DNA from: Methylococcaceae bacterium
GTDB taxonomy: Bacteria; Pseudomonadota; Gammaproteobacteria; Methylococcales; Methylomonadaceae
Length of the DNA stretch: 32,862 nucleotides
Direction: 5' to 3'
Assembly (NCBI GenBank): GCA_030627285.1
Contig: DAOUSJ010000011.1
Coordinates: forward strand, 1 to 32,862
In this document: positions 7,916 through 17,111 of the stretch, piece by piece
Numbering within the stretch: position 1 is the first letter of the stretch
Layout of the letters: each line of letters starts with the position of its first letter
Notes under the pieces: generated by a model
Database searches by the model: none
What the model was told of the DNA's origin: nothing
Seen by the model: the letters and a program-made list of their open reading frames with translations, nothing else
Made by a program: the position numbers and the translations under genes

Positions 7916-10578
7916 GGGGACGTGTTTAAAAGTGATTGACAATGTTTTAAATAATTCACAAAGTGGTCATTAATTATATGAGGTGTATGTGACATTTGCA
8001 AAGGCATTAAATGTTCTTTAGCATTAATTGCATGTAATCTGCGCGCAATCGCACCTAAATCAAATGCAGCTACTTGATAGCCACCAGCTAAAGCTAAGGA
8101 TAAAGTATAACTATAAGTTTCTGGCCACAAAGAAGGCAACCATACAATATGTGGTTTTAAACGAGTTAAATATGCTTGGGCTTCAGAATCTAAATAACGC
8201 CCAGTAATTTTTACATCAAATTTTTGTAAAACTTTATCGTTTAAACTATAGCCCATTAACAAAAATTCTAGGGGTAATTTACGTTTTTTAGCATCTTGCG
8301 CACAGGCTAATAAAACTTCATAACCTTTAATTTTACCCACACCACCAATAACCACAATTTTAAGTTTTTCATTAGATTTTATTACAGGCGGTTGTAATTG
8401 AATTTGTTGTGAATTAATTTCTTCATGCGGAGCTACAGTAAATTCAATCGTCGGAAAATAATTCTCTAGTCTAGTTTTAACATCTTCATCCGGTACAATT
8501 ACCTTATTTGCTTGGGTAAATAAAGCTCCACGCATCGCACGCCAAACGTTTATATCTAATACATCAAAACTAGATCCTCTAGTTTTAAGACAATTATTGC
8601 ATACATCTATTTCAGGTTCACCGCAATATACCCCATTTTGATCTACCAAATTAATTCTTGGGCAAATAGCTTTATAATCATGTACATATACATCTACTGG
8701 TGCATTAATTTCATGTGCTAAAGCTAAAATTATTTCAGAAGTATGTAGTAAAAAATCCACTAAACTATGTACGTGAATTGCGGTAATATTTAAAGCTTTT
8801 AACGCTATCACTAAAGTTTCTGTACTATCTAGATCAATTGCTTGATAGTTACATAAACTTCTAATAAGTGGATGTTTTAAAATTATTTTATGTTTATTAC
8901 CTTGCATAGGACGCATTAAAAATACCCCATGACCAGCTTTATTTAACCTAAGAATATTTTCTTGCACACTTCTTTCCGAACCACCACCACGATTATGACT
9001 CACAATCAAAATGTTAGCAGATTTTACAAACCTTTGCATTCGCGCCCAATCTAAACGCTGTCTATATACTAATAGTGGATCTTGTTGAATAAACTGTTCT
9101 ACATCAGTTTGATAATTTGGATAGCGTTGATTCACAATTTTTAAAGCTGCTCCAATGCGCTGAGATTTTTCACCTTGAAAAGAAGTTTCACCCCAATGAC
9201 GTACAAATACATTGGCAGCAATTATATTATTCCAACCTTGTTGAATTGCTCGCTGACAAAAATCATTTTCTTCTCCATAACCTTTGCCAAAAGCAGCAAC
9301 ATCAAATTCTCCCACTGCAGTTAAACAATCGCGCTTAATGTACATGCAAAATCCTACCGCAGTAGGGGTAATTACAGTGGCATTAACATTTATTTCACTG
9401 GCAATTTTATCTAAAAATTTATAGTCCAGTTCCAATGGGTATGGATTGTCATGTAAAAAGCGTGGATAACTACAAATAGTAGCGTTATTAGATAATGGCG
9501 TTACAGTACCAGTATTACCGTGGATAAATGCGGCTGCATGTAAACGATCTAGCCAACCAGAGTAAACTTCGGTGTCAGAATTAAGTAAAACTACATTACG
9601 TTTTGAATTGCATGCCATGCCACGATTGACAGTGCCGACAAAACCCACATTAGTTTCATTAACCAATAAGGTGAATAATTTTAACTCAGCTAATTGGCTT
9701 AATTTAGCAACTAATTCTGCATCAGGACTAGCATCATCAATAATAATTAATTCGAATAATAAATTATTGGCTGCGGTTAATGCACTGTAAATACAGCGTA
9801 AAGTTTCTAAATAACCTTTATAAACTGGAATAATAACATCAACAGTTGCCTGCGTAGTATCAACAGGGACTAATTTTTGCCACACGGCTAAATCCAATAC
9901 GTTAACTCTAACTATAATATCTGAGCTTTCAGAATCAAATAATATTTTGGAAGTTTTTGGAACTACGCAGCGTTCTTCTACACGACCACTTCTAAGATAG
10001 TGTAATAATGGATTAACTTTAGCCTCTGCAACTTCAGGATTTGAAGCTAAATAATATAGTCCATTAAACTGTGGACACGGCGAACGTCCTTCTGTTCCAC
10101 CCCAAGTTAAATAATGTTTTAATGGTTCAATTCCAGAACGAGCAACATCTTTATTTTCTTGCAAATAATAATTAATATCAAACCATGGACTAGGGGATAA
10201 ACCTAAATAACGCCCAACATATGCGTAGTGTAATAATGCATTTACAGTTTTTAACTTACTTTGGCATTGAGTGCGATAATATTTAGGATCAAATAGCGGC
10301 ATTGGATTGCGCCCTTCTTTATCACCCCAAACTGCATAATGATGTAGCGGCGAAAACCCTTGCTGATTCACATCAGTATTCATTTCTAAATAATATTCTG
10401 CATCAAATAAAACTGTTCTTTTGATAAGATAACGTAAATGTCGCCGATGAAAAACTTGTACCTTAACTAACGCAGCAATTTTTTTTTCAAAAAATAAACC
10501 ACCTAAAAGAATTCTACCCTTCCATATCAAAAGTTTGGTTTTAAGTGGCAATCCTGAATAATTTTTAAACCATGCCAT
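7912..10578 (-). CDS. Multidomain glycosyltransferase: four N-terminal repeats, GT2 domain, GT4-like domain
   Basis: 888 aa. Residues 58-207 hold four tandem repeats spaced 37-38 residues apart, with the pattern F-D-x-x-Y-Y-L...V-x-P-L-x-H-Y...G-x-x-E-G-R (starts near 58, 96, 133 and 171; the second is degenerate). Such repeats occur in large bacterial rhamnan and O-antigen glycosyltransferases. A GT2 domain follows from about 246 (VDVIIPVYKGY, IIIDDASPD, VLLNSDTEVYSG, GYGEENDFCQRA). A second catalytic region from about 535 (ANILIVSHNRGGGSERS, then VVIGGVGKIKGYEVL and LPSLWPETYSYTLSLALAGG) looks like a GT4/GT-B module. ATG 10578 has GAGGAC about 10 nt upstream. It directly follows rmlA and overlaps the next glycosyltransferase by 4 nt, so rhamnosyl transfer is the favoured but unproven role. 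Confidence 0.83.
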   Translation of the reverse strand: MAWFKNYSGLPLKTKLLIWKGRILLGGLFFEKKIAALVKVQVFHRRHLRYLIKRTVLFDAEYYLEMNTDVNQQGFSPLHHYAVWGDKEGRNPMPLFDPKYYRTQCQSKLKTVNALLHYAYVGRYLGLSPSPWFDINYYLQENKDVARSGIEPLKHYLTWGGTEGRSPCPQFNGLYYLASNPEVAEAKVNPLLHYLRSGRVEERCVVPKTSKILFDSESSDIIVRVNVLDLAVWQKLVPVDTTQATVDVIIPVYKGYLETLRCIYSALTAANNLLFELIIIDDASPDAELVAKLSQLAELKLFTLLVNETNVGFVGTVNRGMACNSKRNVVLLNSDTEVYSGWLDRLHAAAFIHGNTGTVTPLSNNATICSYPRFLHDNPYPLELDYKFLDKIASEINVNATVITPTAVGFCMYIKRDCLTAVGEFDVAAFGKGYGEENDFCQRAIQQGWNNIIAANVFVRHWGETSFQGEKSQRIGAALKIVNQRYPNYQTDVEQFIQQDPLLVYRQRLDWARMQRFVKSANILIVSHNRGGGSERSVQENILRLNKAGHGVFLMRPMQGNKHKIILKHPLIRSLCNYQAIDLDSTETLVIALKALNITAIHVHSLVDFLLHTSEIILALAHEINAPVDVYVHDYKAICPRINLVDQNGVYCGEPEIDVCNNCLKTRGSSFDVLDINVWRAMRGALFTQANKVIVPDEDVKTRLENYFPTIEFTVAPHEEINSQQIQLQPPVIKSNEKLKIVVIGGVGKIKGYEVLLACAQDAKKRKLPLEFLLMGYSLNDKVLQKFDVKITGRYLDSEAQAYLTRLKPHIVWLPSLWPETYSYTLSLALAGGYQVAAFDLGAIARRLHAINAKEHLMPLQMSHTPHIINDHFVNYLKHCQSLLNTSP

Positions 10579-10590
10579 ATTTAATAGTCC

Positions 10591-11505
10591 TCAAAAAAGA
10601 CTGCCTTGTAAAACCCTTAATAAATATTGTCCATATTCATTCTTTATTAATGGTTGCGCCAAATTTTCTAAAGTATTTGCACTAATCCATTGTTGCCGAT
10701 AAGCAATTTCTTCAGGACAAGCAATTTTTAAATTTTGGCGGCGTTCTAAGGTGGCAATAAATTGTCCAGCCTCAAGTAAAGATTCATGCGTGCCTGTATC
10801 TAACCACGCATATCCACGCCCCATAACTTCAACATTTAAAGCTTGATTGGTTAAATAAACTCGGTTTAAATCAGTAATTTCATATTCACCTCGAGCTGAG
10901 GGCTTTAACTCACTAGCAATATCTACTACTTGATTATCATAAAAATATAAACCTGTAACTGCATAATTAGACTGCGGTTTTTCAGGTTTTTCTTCTAATG
11001 AAATTGCCGTACCTGCATTATCAAATGCAACGACACCATAGCGTTCTGGATCAGTAACATGATATGCAAATACGGTTGCGCCGGTAGTAGTTGCAGTAGC
11101 ACGTTCTAACTGCGCTTGCAGGCTATGACCATAAAATATATTGTCGCCTAAAACTAAAGTAACCGCATCTTGGGCAATAAAATCTTTGCCAATTACAAAT
11201 GCTTGCGCTAAACCATCGGGTTTTTCTTGCACTGCATATTGAATATCCAAACCCCATTGATGCCCATTACCTAATAATTGTTCAAATCTAGGCGTGTCTT
11301 GTGGAGTTGAAATTATTAAAATTTCCCTAATTCCAGCCAACATCAAAGTGGATAAGGGATAATAAATCATCGGCTTATCATAAATAGGCAACAGTTGTTT
11401 AGAAATAACCTGAGTTACAGGATATAAACGAGTTCCTGAACCACCAGCAAGAATAATCCCTTTCCTATTAGTAGTTGTAGTGTGAGTATTTATACTGGCA
11501 GTCAT
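10591..11505 (-). CDS. rmlA: Glucose-1-phosphate thymidylyltransferase
   Basis: 304 aa; makes dTDP-glucose from dTTP and glucose-1-phosphate, the first step of dTDP-L-rhamnose synthesis. The nucleotide-binding signature [14 protein letters not shown] is followed by the sugar-phosphate nucleotidyltransferase block [17 protein letters not shown], and [10 protein letters not shown] and [20 protein letters not shown] are typical of RmlA. Length is close to the family (about 290), with some ten extra N-terminal residues before the core. It is the last of the four rml genes in transcription order; 47 nt separate it from rmlD, with no convincing promoter between them. Cytoplasmic; RmlA enzymes are usually feedback-inhibited by dTDP-rhamnose. 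Confidence 0.96.
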   Translation of the reverse strand: MTASINTHTTTTNRKGIILAGGSGTRLYPVTQVISKQLLPIYDKPMIYYPLSTLMLAGIREILIISTPQDTPRFEQLLGNGHQWGLDIQYAVQEKPDGLAQAFVIGKDFIAQDAVTLVLGDNIFYGHSLQAQLERATATTTGATVFAYHVTDPERYGVVAFDNAGTAISLEEKPEKPQSNYAVTGLYFYDNQVVDIASELKPSARGEYEITDLNRVYLTNQALNVEVMGRGYAWLDTGTHESLLEAGQFIATLERRQNLKIACPEEIAYRQQWISANTLENLAQPLIKNEYGQYLLRVLQGSLF

Positions 11506-11552
11506 AATAATTTTGTGAGTTAATTCGTCAATATTGGGCTATAAGTATGACT

Positions 11553-12452
11553 TTAAGGGGTTATTTCTGCAAGCATTCTAATTACCCCAACTTCCCAAGC
11601 TGGCAAAGTTAGCTTAAAAGCAGTAACAAGCTTGGCAGTATTTAAACATGAATTCTGCGGTCTAGTTGCAGGAGTAGGAAAAGCACTAGTTGGAATTGCT
11701 TGTACAGAATTTGGCTTAACTTTTAACTCTATTCCTGACTTTTGCGCAGTGCTTAAAACTAATTTAGCATATTCAAACCAACTAGTTTTACCAGTAGCAA
11801 CTAAATGATATAGTCCTGATAACTGCGGTTGCAAGTGGCATTTACTCAGTGCTTGAGCAGTTACATCTGCAATTAAATCTGCTCCTGTAGGTGCGCCAAT
11901 TTGATCGTTAATTACACTTAAACTTTCACGGCTAGTAGCCAAACGCAACATAGTTTTTGCAAAATTATTCCCACGCGAGCTATAAACCCAACTGGTACGA
12001 AAAATTAAATGTTTGCACCCAGAAGCTTGAATTTTTTGTTCTCCAGCTAATTTACTAGCCCCATAAATATTCAATGGTTGCACTACATCAGTTTCAATCC
12101 AAGCTTTATTACCAGCGCCATTAAACACATAATCAGTGGAATAATGAATTAACCAAGCATTACATTTTAAAGCTTCAGCTGCTAAAGATTCTACCGCTAA
12201 ATTATTAATTTGATTTGCTAATTCAATTTCAGTTTCAGCTTTATCTACTGCAGTATAAGCCGCAGCATTTACGATTACATCAGGTTTAATACTGCGAATA
12301 GTATCTATTAATAACTGTAAATTTTCTAAATCACCGCAATATCCCTGAGCATTAACTTGTCTATCTAAAGCAATTAATTCGCCTAAAGGAGCTAAAGCAC
12401 GTTGCAATTCCCAACCAACTTGACCATTTTTACCTAATAATAAAATTTTCAT
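11553..12452 (-). CDS. rmlD: dTDP-4-dehydrorhamnose reductase
   Basis: 299 aa, the usual RmlD length. It reduces dTDP-4-dehydro-L-rhamnose to dTDP-L-rhamnose with NAD(P)H, the final step of the pathway. Visible signatures are the N-terminal Rossmann motif LLLGKNGQVGWEL, VNAAAYTAVDKAE, STDYVFNG, and the catalytic YGASKLAGE (Tyr and Lys of the SDR family). It starts 5 nt after the rmlB stop, so the two are cotranscribed. Confidence 0.96.
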   Translation of the reverse strand: MKILLLGKNGQVGWELQRALAPLGELIALDRQVNAQGYCGDLENLQLLIDTIRSIKPDVIVNAAAYTAVDKAETEIELANQINNLAVESLAAEALKCNAWLIHYSTDYVFNGAGNKAWIETDVVQPLNIYGASKLAGEQKIQASGCKHLIFRTSWVYSSRGNNFAKTMLRLATSRESLSVINDQIGAPTGADLIADVTAQALSKCHLQPQLSGLYHLVATGKTSWFEYAKLVLSTAQKSGIELKVKPNSVQAIPTSAFPTPATRPQNSCLNTAKLVTAFKLTLPAWEVGVIRMLAEITP

Positions 12453-12457
12453 ATTAA

Positions 12458-13537
12458 TTAAGTCCGCGCAGAATAATTTTTATCTAACCATTCCCGATAC
12501 GCACCAGATTGTACATTTGCCACCCATGCTGAATTATCTAAATACCACTGTACAGTTTTTTGAATTCCAGTATTGAAAGTTTCCGCAGGTTTCCAACCTA
12601 ATTCACGTTCAATTTTGCTGGCATCAATAGCATAGCGTCTATCATGCCCTAATCTATCAGTAACATAAGTAATTTGCTCTCGGTAAGATTTACCATCTGT
12701 ACGTGGGCGTTTGGTATCTAATAAATCACAAATAGTATGCACAATATCAATATTTGCCATTTCATTCCAACCACCAATATTATAGGTTGCACCTACTGTT
12801 CCAGCGGCTAACACCTGATTAATAGCAGTGCAATGATCGACTACATATAACCAATCTCTAATTTGTTGACCATCACCATAAATAGGTAAATCCTTATCAG
12901 CTAAAGCATTTGCAATTACTAATGGGATTAATTTTTCTGGAAATTGATACGCACCATAATTATTCGAACAATTAGTAGTTAATACTGGAATTCCATAGGT
13001 GTGATGATATGCACGCACTAAATGATCGCTAGAAGCTTTGCTAGCTGAATAAGGGCTATTAGGTTCATAAGTGTGAGTCTCTGTAAATGCAGGTTCTTCA
13101 ACTGCTAAAGACCCATATACTTCATCAGTAGAGACGTGTAAAAACCTAAATTGTTGTTGTGCAATTTCAGTTAACAAATTCCAATATGAACGCACTGATT
13201 CTAATAAATGAAATGTACCAACTATATTGGTTTCAATAAAATCTTCAGGTCCATGAATAGAACGATCAACATGTGATTCAGCTGCAAAATTAATAATGGC
13301 TGTAGGTTGATATTTAGTTAATAATTCAGTAACTAAATTCTTATCGCCAATATCTCCTTGCACAAATACATGTCTAGCGTCATCCTTTAAAGCAACCAAA
13401 TTTTCCATATTGCCCGCATAAGTTAGTTTATCCAAATTAATAATTTTTGCATCAACATCTGCTTGTTGCAACCATGTCAAAACAAAATTTGCGCCTATAA
13501 ATCCAGCACCGCCAGTAACAAGAATAGTTTGAGTCAT
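12458..13537 (-). CDS. rmlB: dTDP-glucose 4,6-dehydratase
   Basis: 359 aa; converts dTDP-glucose to dTDP-4-dehydro-6-deoxyglucose using bound NAD+. The Rossmann signature is VTGGAGFIGANFV near the N-terminus, followed by LDKLTYAGNMENL, NFAAESHVDRSI, HVSTDEVYG (the active-site Asp/Glu loop of 4,6-dehydratases), YSASKASSDHLV (catalytic Tyr and Lys) and NNYGAYQFPEKLIPL. The match is full length. Nine nucleotides separate it from the rmlC stop. Cytoplasmic member of the dTDP-L-rhamnose pathway. Confidence 0.97.
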   Translation of the reverse strand: MTQTILVTGGAGFIGANFVLTWLQQADVDAKIINLDKLTYAGNMENLVALKDDARHVFVQGDIGDKNLVTELLTKYQPTAIINFAAESHVDRSIHGPEDFIETNIVGTFHLLESVRSYWNLLTEIAQQQFRFLHVSTDEVYGSLAVEEPAFTETHTYEPNSPYSASKASSDHLVRAYHHTYGIPVLTTNCSNNYGAYQFPEKLIPLVIANALADKDLPIYGDGQQIRDWLYVVDHCTAINQVLAAGTVGATYNIGGWNEMANIDIVHTICDLLDTKRPRTDGKSYREQITYVTDRLGHDRRYAIDASKIERELGWKPAETFNTGIQKTVQWYLDNSAWVANVQSGAYREWLDKNYSART

Positions 13538-13546
13538 ATTGAATTT

Positions 13547-14104
13547 TTATGCTGTGTAATGAGGTAAATTTGCTGCTTCAAAATCTGCTAACTTAATTCC
13601 TTGTTGATCCTTAACAGATAATTCTGGATTATTAACAGGCCATGGAATATTTAAAGCTGCATCATCCCATAATACACAGCCTTCAGCAGTTGGATTATAA
13701 ATATCGGTACATTTATATGCGAATAATGCCGTGGCAGAAGTTACACAAAAACCATGTGCAAACCCTGATGGTACATAAAACTGTTTTTTATTTTCCGCAG
13801 ATAATAATACACTCACCCATTGTCCAAAAGTTGGAGATCCAAGCCGAATATCTACCGCAACATCAAACACTTCGCCTTGCAATACATGTACTAATTTACC
13901 TTGAGGGTTTACAGTTTGGAAATGTAATCCACGTAATACACCTTGTTTAGAAAAAGATAGATTATCTTGGACAAAATTTTCCGTGGTTACTTGCTCTGCA
14001 TAACGTTGTTGATTCCAAGTTTCTGTAAAAAAACCGCGTTCATCGCCAAAAACTTTGGGTTCAATAATTACCACCCCAGCTAATTTTGTTGTATGTACTT
14101 GCAT
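13547..14104 (-). CDS. rmlC: dTDP-4-dehydrorhamnose 3,5-epimerase
   Basis: 185 aa, the normal length for this cupin enzyme. It epimerises C3 and C5 of dTDP-4-dehydro-6-deoxyglucose, giving the L-sugar. Signatures: FGDERGFFTETW at the N-terminus, LRGLHFQ with the catalytic His61, GEVFDVAVDIR, FYVPSGFAHGF and YKCTDIYNPTAEG. It is the first rml gene in the direction of transcription, 21 nt after kpsD, which ties rhamnose supply to the exporter operon. Confidence 0.96.
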   Translation of the reverse strand: MQVHTTKLAGVVIIEPKVFGDERGFFTETWNQQRYAEQVTTENFVQDNLSFSKQGVLRGLHFQTVNPQGKLVHVLQGEVFDVAVDIRLGSPTFGQWVSVLLSAENKKQFYVPSGFAHGFCVTSATALFAYKCTDIYNPTAEGCVLWDDAALNIPWPVNNPELSVKDQQGIKLADFEAANLPHYTA

Positions 14105-14125
14105 TGTGTTATTCCTTAAATTACT

Positions 14126-15844
14126 TTAGAAAGCTAAAATTGTGCGCGCACCCAAGGCTAATTGATAAATCATGGTCATAATTTCTTTAGCAAATTGGCG
14201 AGATTTTAAATCAACTTTAGGCAAAACTAAAATTTCATCCCCTGGACGAATAATAATTTCTTCAGAAAACATACTGTTTTTCTCGGCTATGTCTTCAAAA
14301 CTACCATCTACATGCGCAATAATAACCCGATTACTATCTGCATTTTGTGAATAACCACCTGCATTTTCAATATAGTATTCAAAAGTTTTATTGGGTTCAA
14401 TTGCAATCGTATTTGGAAACATTACTTCTCCACTTACTAACACTAAATTATTCAATGCAGGAATTTTTATTATATCGCCATTTTCTAATAATAACTCATT
14501 TAATGCGGTAGCCTGTGAAATCACTACTTGCCCAGATGGTTCTATATCCTTTGCCCGCGTCACCCATTGCATAATTAATTCAGCTTCGCTAGCACGTAAT
14601 TGAGCTTCATCAGTAGTTCCAGAACGTGCAGTTAACACACTAGCTTCCAATCTTTCCAATGAAGTTAGGAGTAATTCTTTTTGCCGTTCACGCACACTAT
14701 GACGAAACAATTGTAAATTTTTAAAATCTGAATTTACTGAATATTCTATTTGGGTTATTAAATCGCCTAATAATGCTCCATGTGGTAATACATATTCTTG
14801 CGCGCTTTTATGTTCACCTTCAACTCGTACAGTGATAGTTCCAGGTTTTTTATCCGCAGTAAATTCTAATTCATCGCCACTTTCTAAGATAATATTCGCG
14901 GCCTCATATAGAGGAAAATATTCAATGTTTTTAATCACACCGGTATTGCGCACAATTCTTACATGCGTAGTTTTGGAACTTGGTTTAGAGACTTCTATTA
15001 AATCAGCGACAGTATTACGATTATGATTAAATTCAAATACTTTGGCATTCGCAACTAAGCCAGATACAATCACACTTTTTTGTTTTGGAGATACAAAAAT
15101 CACATCACCATTTCCAAGTTGAATCAGTGGAATTTGTCCATTTAATAAAAAATCATATAAATTTACAGTCGCACGAACATAAGAACCGCGTTTTACTTGC
15201 ACGTTTAAAAAAGACCCTCTCTCCGCATCAATACCTCCAGACTGGTCTAAATAATGTAATAAACTATCCATGCTAGTACCACTATATAAACCTGGACGAT
15301 TCACAAAACCACTGACAAATACACGTACTGGTTGGGCAGCGGCTAAACTAGCGTAACTAGATACATTAGCTAAAAATACTTTTCTAACCGCAACCGAAAA
15401 TAAACTTTGTAATTCTTTATTCCGAATCCCTAAAATTTTTATAGGCCCTATATGTGGTACAAATACATTGCCTTGAGGATCAACAGTTAAAAGTGCATCA
15501 TATTCAAAAGCCCCCCAAAAACGTACTTGAATTTGGTCACCTGTAGCAATCACATAATCTGGATTAAATTGCGTAGCTCCTTCACGCGCGAAAGCTCCGG
15601 TAAATAAATTTGCTCCAAAAACATTACTCTTTATATTAACCGAATAGTCAAATAATTGTGGATTAGAAATTATTGTGGTTGGTGCAATTGCAGCTGGCGG
15701 AGTAGCCACTGGAATTTGATTTACAGGTGGAGTAGGTGGAGATAAAGTTAAAGCTTGTTGCAAATCAATTGCAAATACATTTGAAGCTATTATGAGTAAT
15801 AACAGACTACATAAATTTAATCTTAGTTTGTTAAAGAATTTCAT
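14126..15844 (-). CDS. kpsD: Capsule export outer-membrane channel/periplasmic protein with SLBB domains, KpsD-like
   Basis: 572 aa from ATG 15844. The track start is TTG 15865, which would place seven residues before an otherwise clean signal peptide (MKFFNKLRLNLCSLLLLI...NVFA), so the ATG is preferred even though no Shine-Dalgarno sequence is obvious. A Pro-rich linker is followed by a polysaccharide-export (PES) domain at about residues 85-180 (YVIATGDQIQVRFWG, VDPQGNVFVPHIG). Several SLBB-like beta-grasp segments follow (VRVFVSGFVNRPGLY, VIVSGLVANAKVF, NLVLVSGEVMFPNT), each ending in a GD/E turn such as LGNGDVIFVSP or RPGDEILVLP. Size and order fit KpsD, the conduit partner of KpsMTE, rather than the shorter Wza. 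It probably carries the polymer across the periplasm and outer membrane. Confidence 0.87.
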   Translation of the reverse strand: MKFFNKLRLNLCSLLLLIIASNVFAIDLQQALTLSPPTPPVNQIPVATPPAAIAPTTIISNPQLFDYSVNIKSNVFGANLFTGAFAREGATQFNPDYVIATGDQIQVRFWGAFEYDALLTVDPQGNVFVPHIGPIKILGIRNKELQSLFSVAVRKVFLANVSSYASLAAAQPVRVFVSGFVNRPGLYSGTSMDSLLHYLDQSGGIDAERGSFLNVQVKRGSYVRATVNLYDFLLNGQIPLIQLGNGDVIFVSPKQKSVIVSGLVANAKVFEFNHNRNTVADLIEVSKPSSKTTHVRIVRNTGVIKNIEYFPLYEAANIILESGDELEFTADKKPGTITVRVEGEHKSAQEYVLPHGALLGDLITQIEYSVNSDFKNLQLFRHSVRERQKELLLTSLERLEASVLTARSGTTDEAQLRASEAELIMQWVTRAKDIEPSGQVVISQATALNELLLENGDIIKIPALNNLVLVSGEVMFPNTIAIEPNKTFEYYIENAGGYSQNADSNRVIIAHVDGSFEDIAEKNSMFSEEIIIRPGDEILVLPKVDLKSRQFAKEIMTMIYQLALGARTILAF

Positions 15845-15851
15845 CAAATTG

Positions 15852-15921
15852 TGTGTGATACCCAATCTTTTTAGATTTGAGAGGTAAGCGCGTCAGGATT
15901 AAATCCGACCTCCATCACACA
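15852..15921 (-). promoter_or_regulatory. Candidate structured 5' leader RNA of kpsD (three-way junction)
   Basis: The 139-nt gap before kpsD is the longest intergenic stretch in the capsule part of the window. Read on the minus strand it holds a perfect 8-bp outer stem (TGTGTGAT at 15921-15914 with ATCACACA at 15859-15852). This encloses a second stem directly abutting it (GGAGGT at 15913-15908 with ACCTCT at 15885-15880, one G-U pair), which carries a small GGAT/ATCC hairpin. It also encloses a third hairpin (AATCT/AGATT, loop AAAA, 15877-15864). The outer 3' arm ends 7 nt before the ATG, so folding could hide the ribosome-binding region. An AATAAT -10-like hexamer at 15933-15928 would place a start site near 15921, but its -35 is poor. 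I recognise no known riboswitch class. Structure inferred by hand only. Confidence 0.45.
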
Positions 15922-15983
15922 TTTCCTATTATTTAAGGCTTACTTTAATTACTAAGAAAAACTGTTAAAAATATTCTGCAACT

Positions 15984-17111
15984 TTATTCTTTATGATCCA
16001 AAATAACCACAGTGAGTAAATTCATGATTCCAAAAATTACTAAAATTAATAATATTGACACCACTGAGTTATAGATTCTGTTTGGCTTTAATGGATATTC
16101 TGGCATTGTTGGAGCCTGCAAAATTGACATTTTTTTAAGAGTTCTGGATGCTTCTATACGACCTTTTTCCATAGCTACTAAAGTAGTTTGATAAACCTCT
16201 TGCGCAAATTGAGATTTTAATTGTAATTGTTGATACTCTTCAACAGTTTTGTTGAGGGATTTACTATTTTTGGAATTAGAAGTTAAATGCGATTTTTCTT
16301 TTTTAATTTGCTTTTTAATCGCCTGAATTTGTAATTCCAATTCAACTATATTGGCACTAGTTGGAACTAAATAACCTAACAAAGCAATTTTTTGCGCTTG
16401 TAATTCAGCTAATTTTGCTTCCATACTATTCACTATTACCGCATAATTTTCAGCAGTATTTTGCGGTGAAATTAAATCGTGTTTATTTTGATAACTTAAT
16501 AATTCATGGCGAGTATTTAATACTCTTGCTTCCATGGTTTTAACTTCAGTGCTTAGAAATTTTACTTGTTCATAAGCAAGTTGTTTGGCGATTTCATTCA
16601 TAAAAACTTCACCTTCTACAATCATTAAAGAAGAAATTTCATGCGCTATTTCTGGAGTAAAAGCCTGTGACTGAATAATTAACAATCCCGCATAATCATC
16701 AAACTCAACTACTATTCTGGATAAATAATATTCAAAAAATTCTTCAATAAAATTATCTTTTTTCCACATTCTAGATAACAAATCTAACTCTAAATTACTA
16801 TAATGCGTGCGTAAATCTAATGCGTCATCTAATTTTTTAAGCATATCAATAGATAGCAAATGGTCGCGCAATAATAACTGGTCTGTTTGATTACCAGAAC
16901 CACTATTACCTAAAATTAAACCACCAAAATCTACACTTTGACTGGCAGCCAAATCAGCTTGTTGAATAATAATATGTGCTTCAGATACATATCTATCTGA
17001 GGCAACAAAATTCCAATAATAAATAGACGCCGTAGAGCATAAAATAATCATCCATAAAAATGGGTGTTTAAATATTGAAAAAATACTCAGGATTTTTTTT
17101 AATAATTTCAT
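15984..17111 (-). CDS. kpsE: Capsule export inner-membrane/periplasmic adaptor, KpsE-like (PCP family)
   Basis: 375 aa with one membrane segment near each end (about residues 18-38 and 345-368), a long periplasmic region with helical, coiled-coil-rich stretches (roughly 180-330), and a proline-containing segment just before the second membrane helix (PTMPEYPLKPNRIYN). This is the layout of Wzz/KpsE-type polysaccharide co-polymerases. KpsE links the ABC transporter KpsMT to the outer-membrane conduit KpsD. The start overlaps the kpsT stop as ATGA, so translation is likely coupled. The C-terminus is short (VVILDHKE) and there is no tyrosine-kinase domain. Confidence 0.88.
   Translation of the reverse strand: MKLLKKILSIFSIFKHPFLWMIILCSTASIYYWNFVASDRYVSEAHIIIQQADLAASQSVDFGGLILGNSGSGNQTDQLLLRDHLLSIDMLKKLDDALDLRTHYSNLELDLLSRMWKKDNFIEEFFEYYLSRIVVEFDDYAGLLIIQSQAFTPEIAHEISSLMIVEGEVFMNEIAKQLAYEQVKFLSTEVKTMEARVLNTRHELLSYQNKHDLISPQNTAENYAVIVNSMEAKLAELQAQKIALLGYLVPTSANIVELELQIQAIKKQIKKEKSHLTSNSKNSKSLNKTVEEYQQLQLKSQFAQEVYQTTLVAMEKGRIEASRTLKKMSILQAPTMPEYPLKPNRIYNSVVSILLILVIFGIMNLLTVVILDHKE

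Noticed and set aside
15845-15865. TTG start at 15865 for the kpsD-like gene
   Set aside because: It would put seven residues before a normal signal peptide; ATG 15844 gives a clean Lys-rich N-region.
15881-15895. Resemblance of GAGGTAAGCGCGTC to the ops/JUMPstart element of capsule operons
   Set aside because: It lies on the plus strand, opposite to transcription of the capsule genes, and differs from the ops core at several positions.
15851-15921. Possible tRNA-like gene on the plus strand, because GTGTGAT and ATCACAC could form a 7-bp acceptor stem
   Set aside because: No D-loop GG, no T-loop consensus and no anticodon arm of the right size; the stem next to the acceptor has a 22-nt loop. 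A leader RNA on the minus strand fits better.
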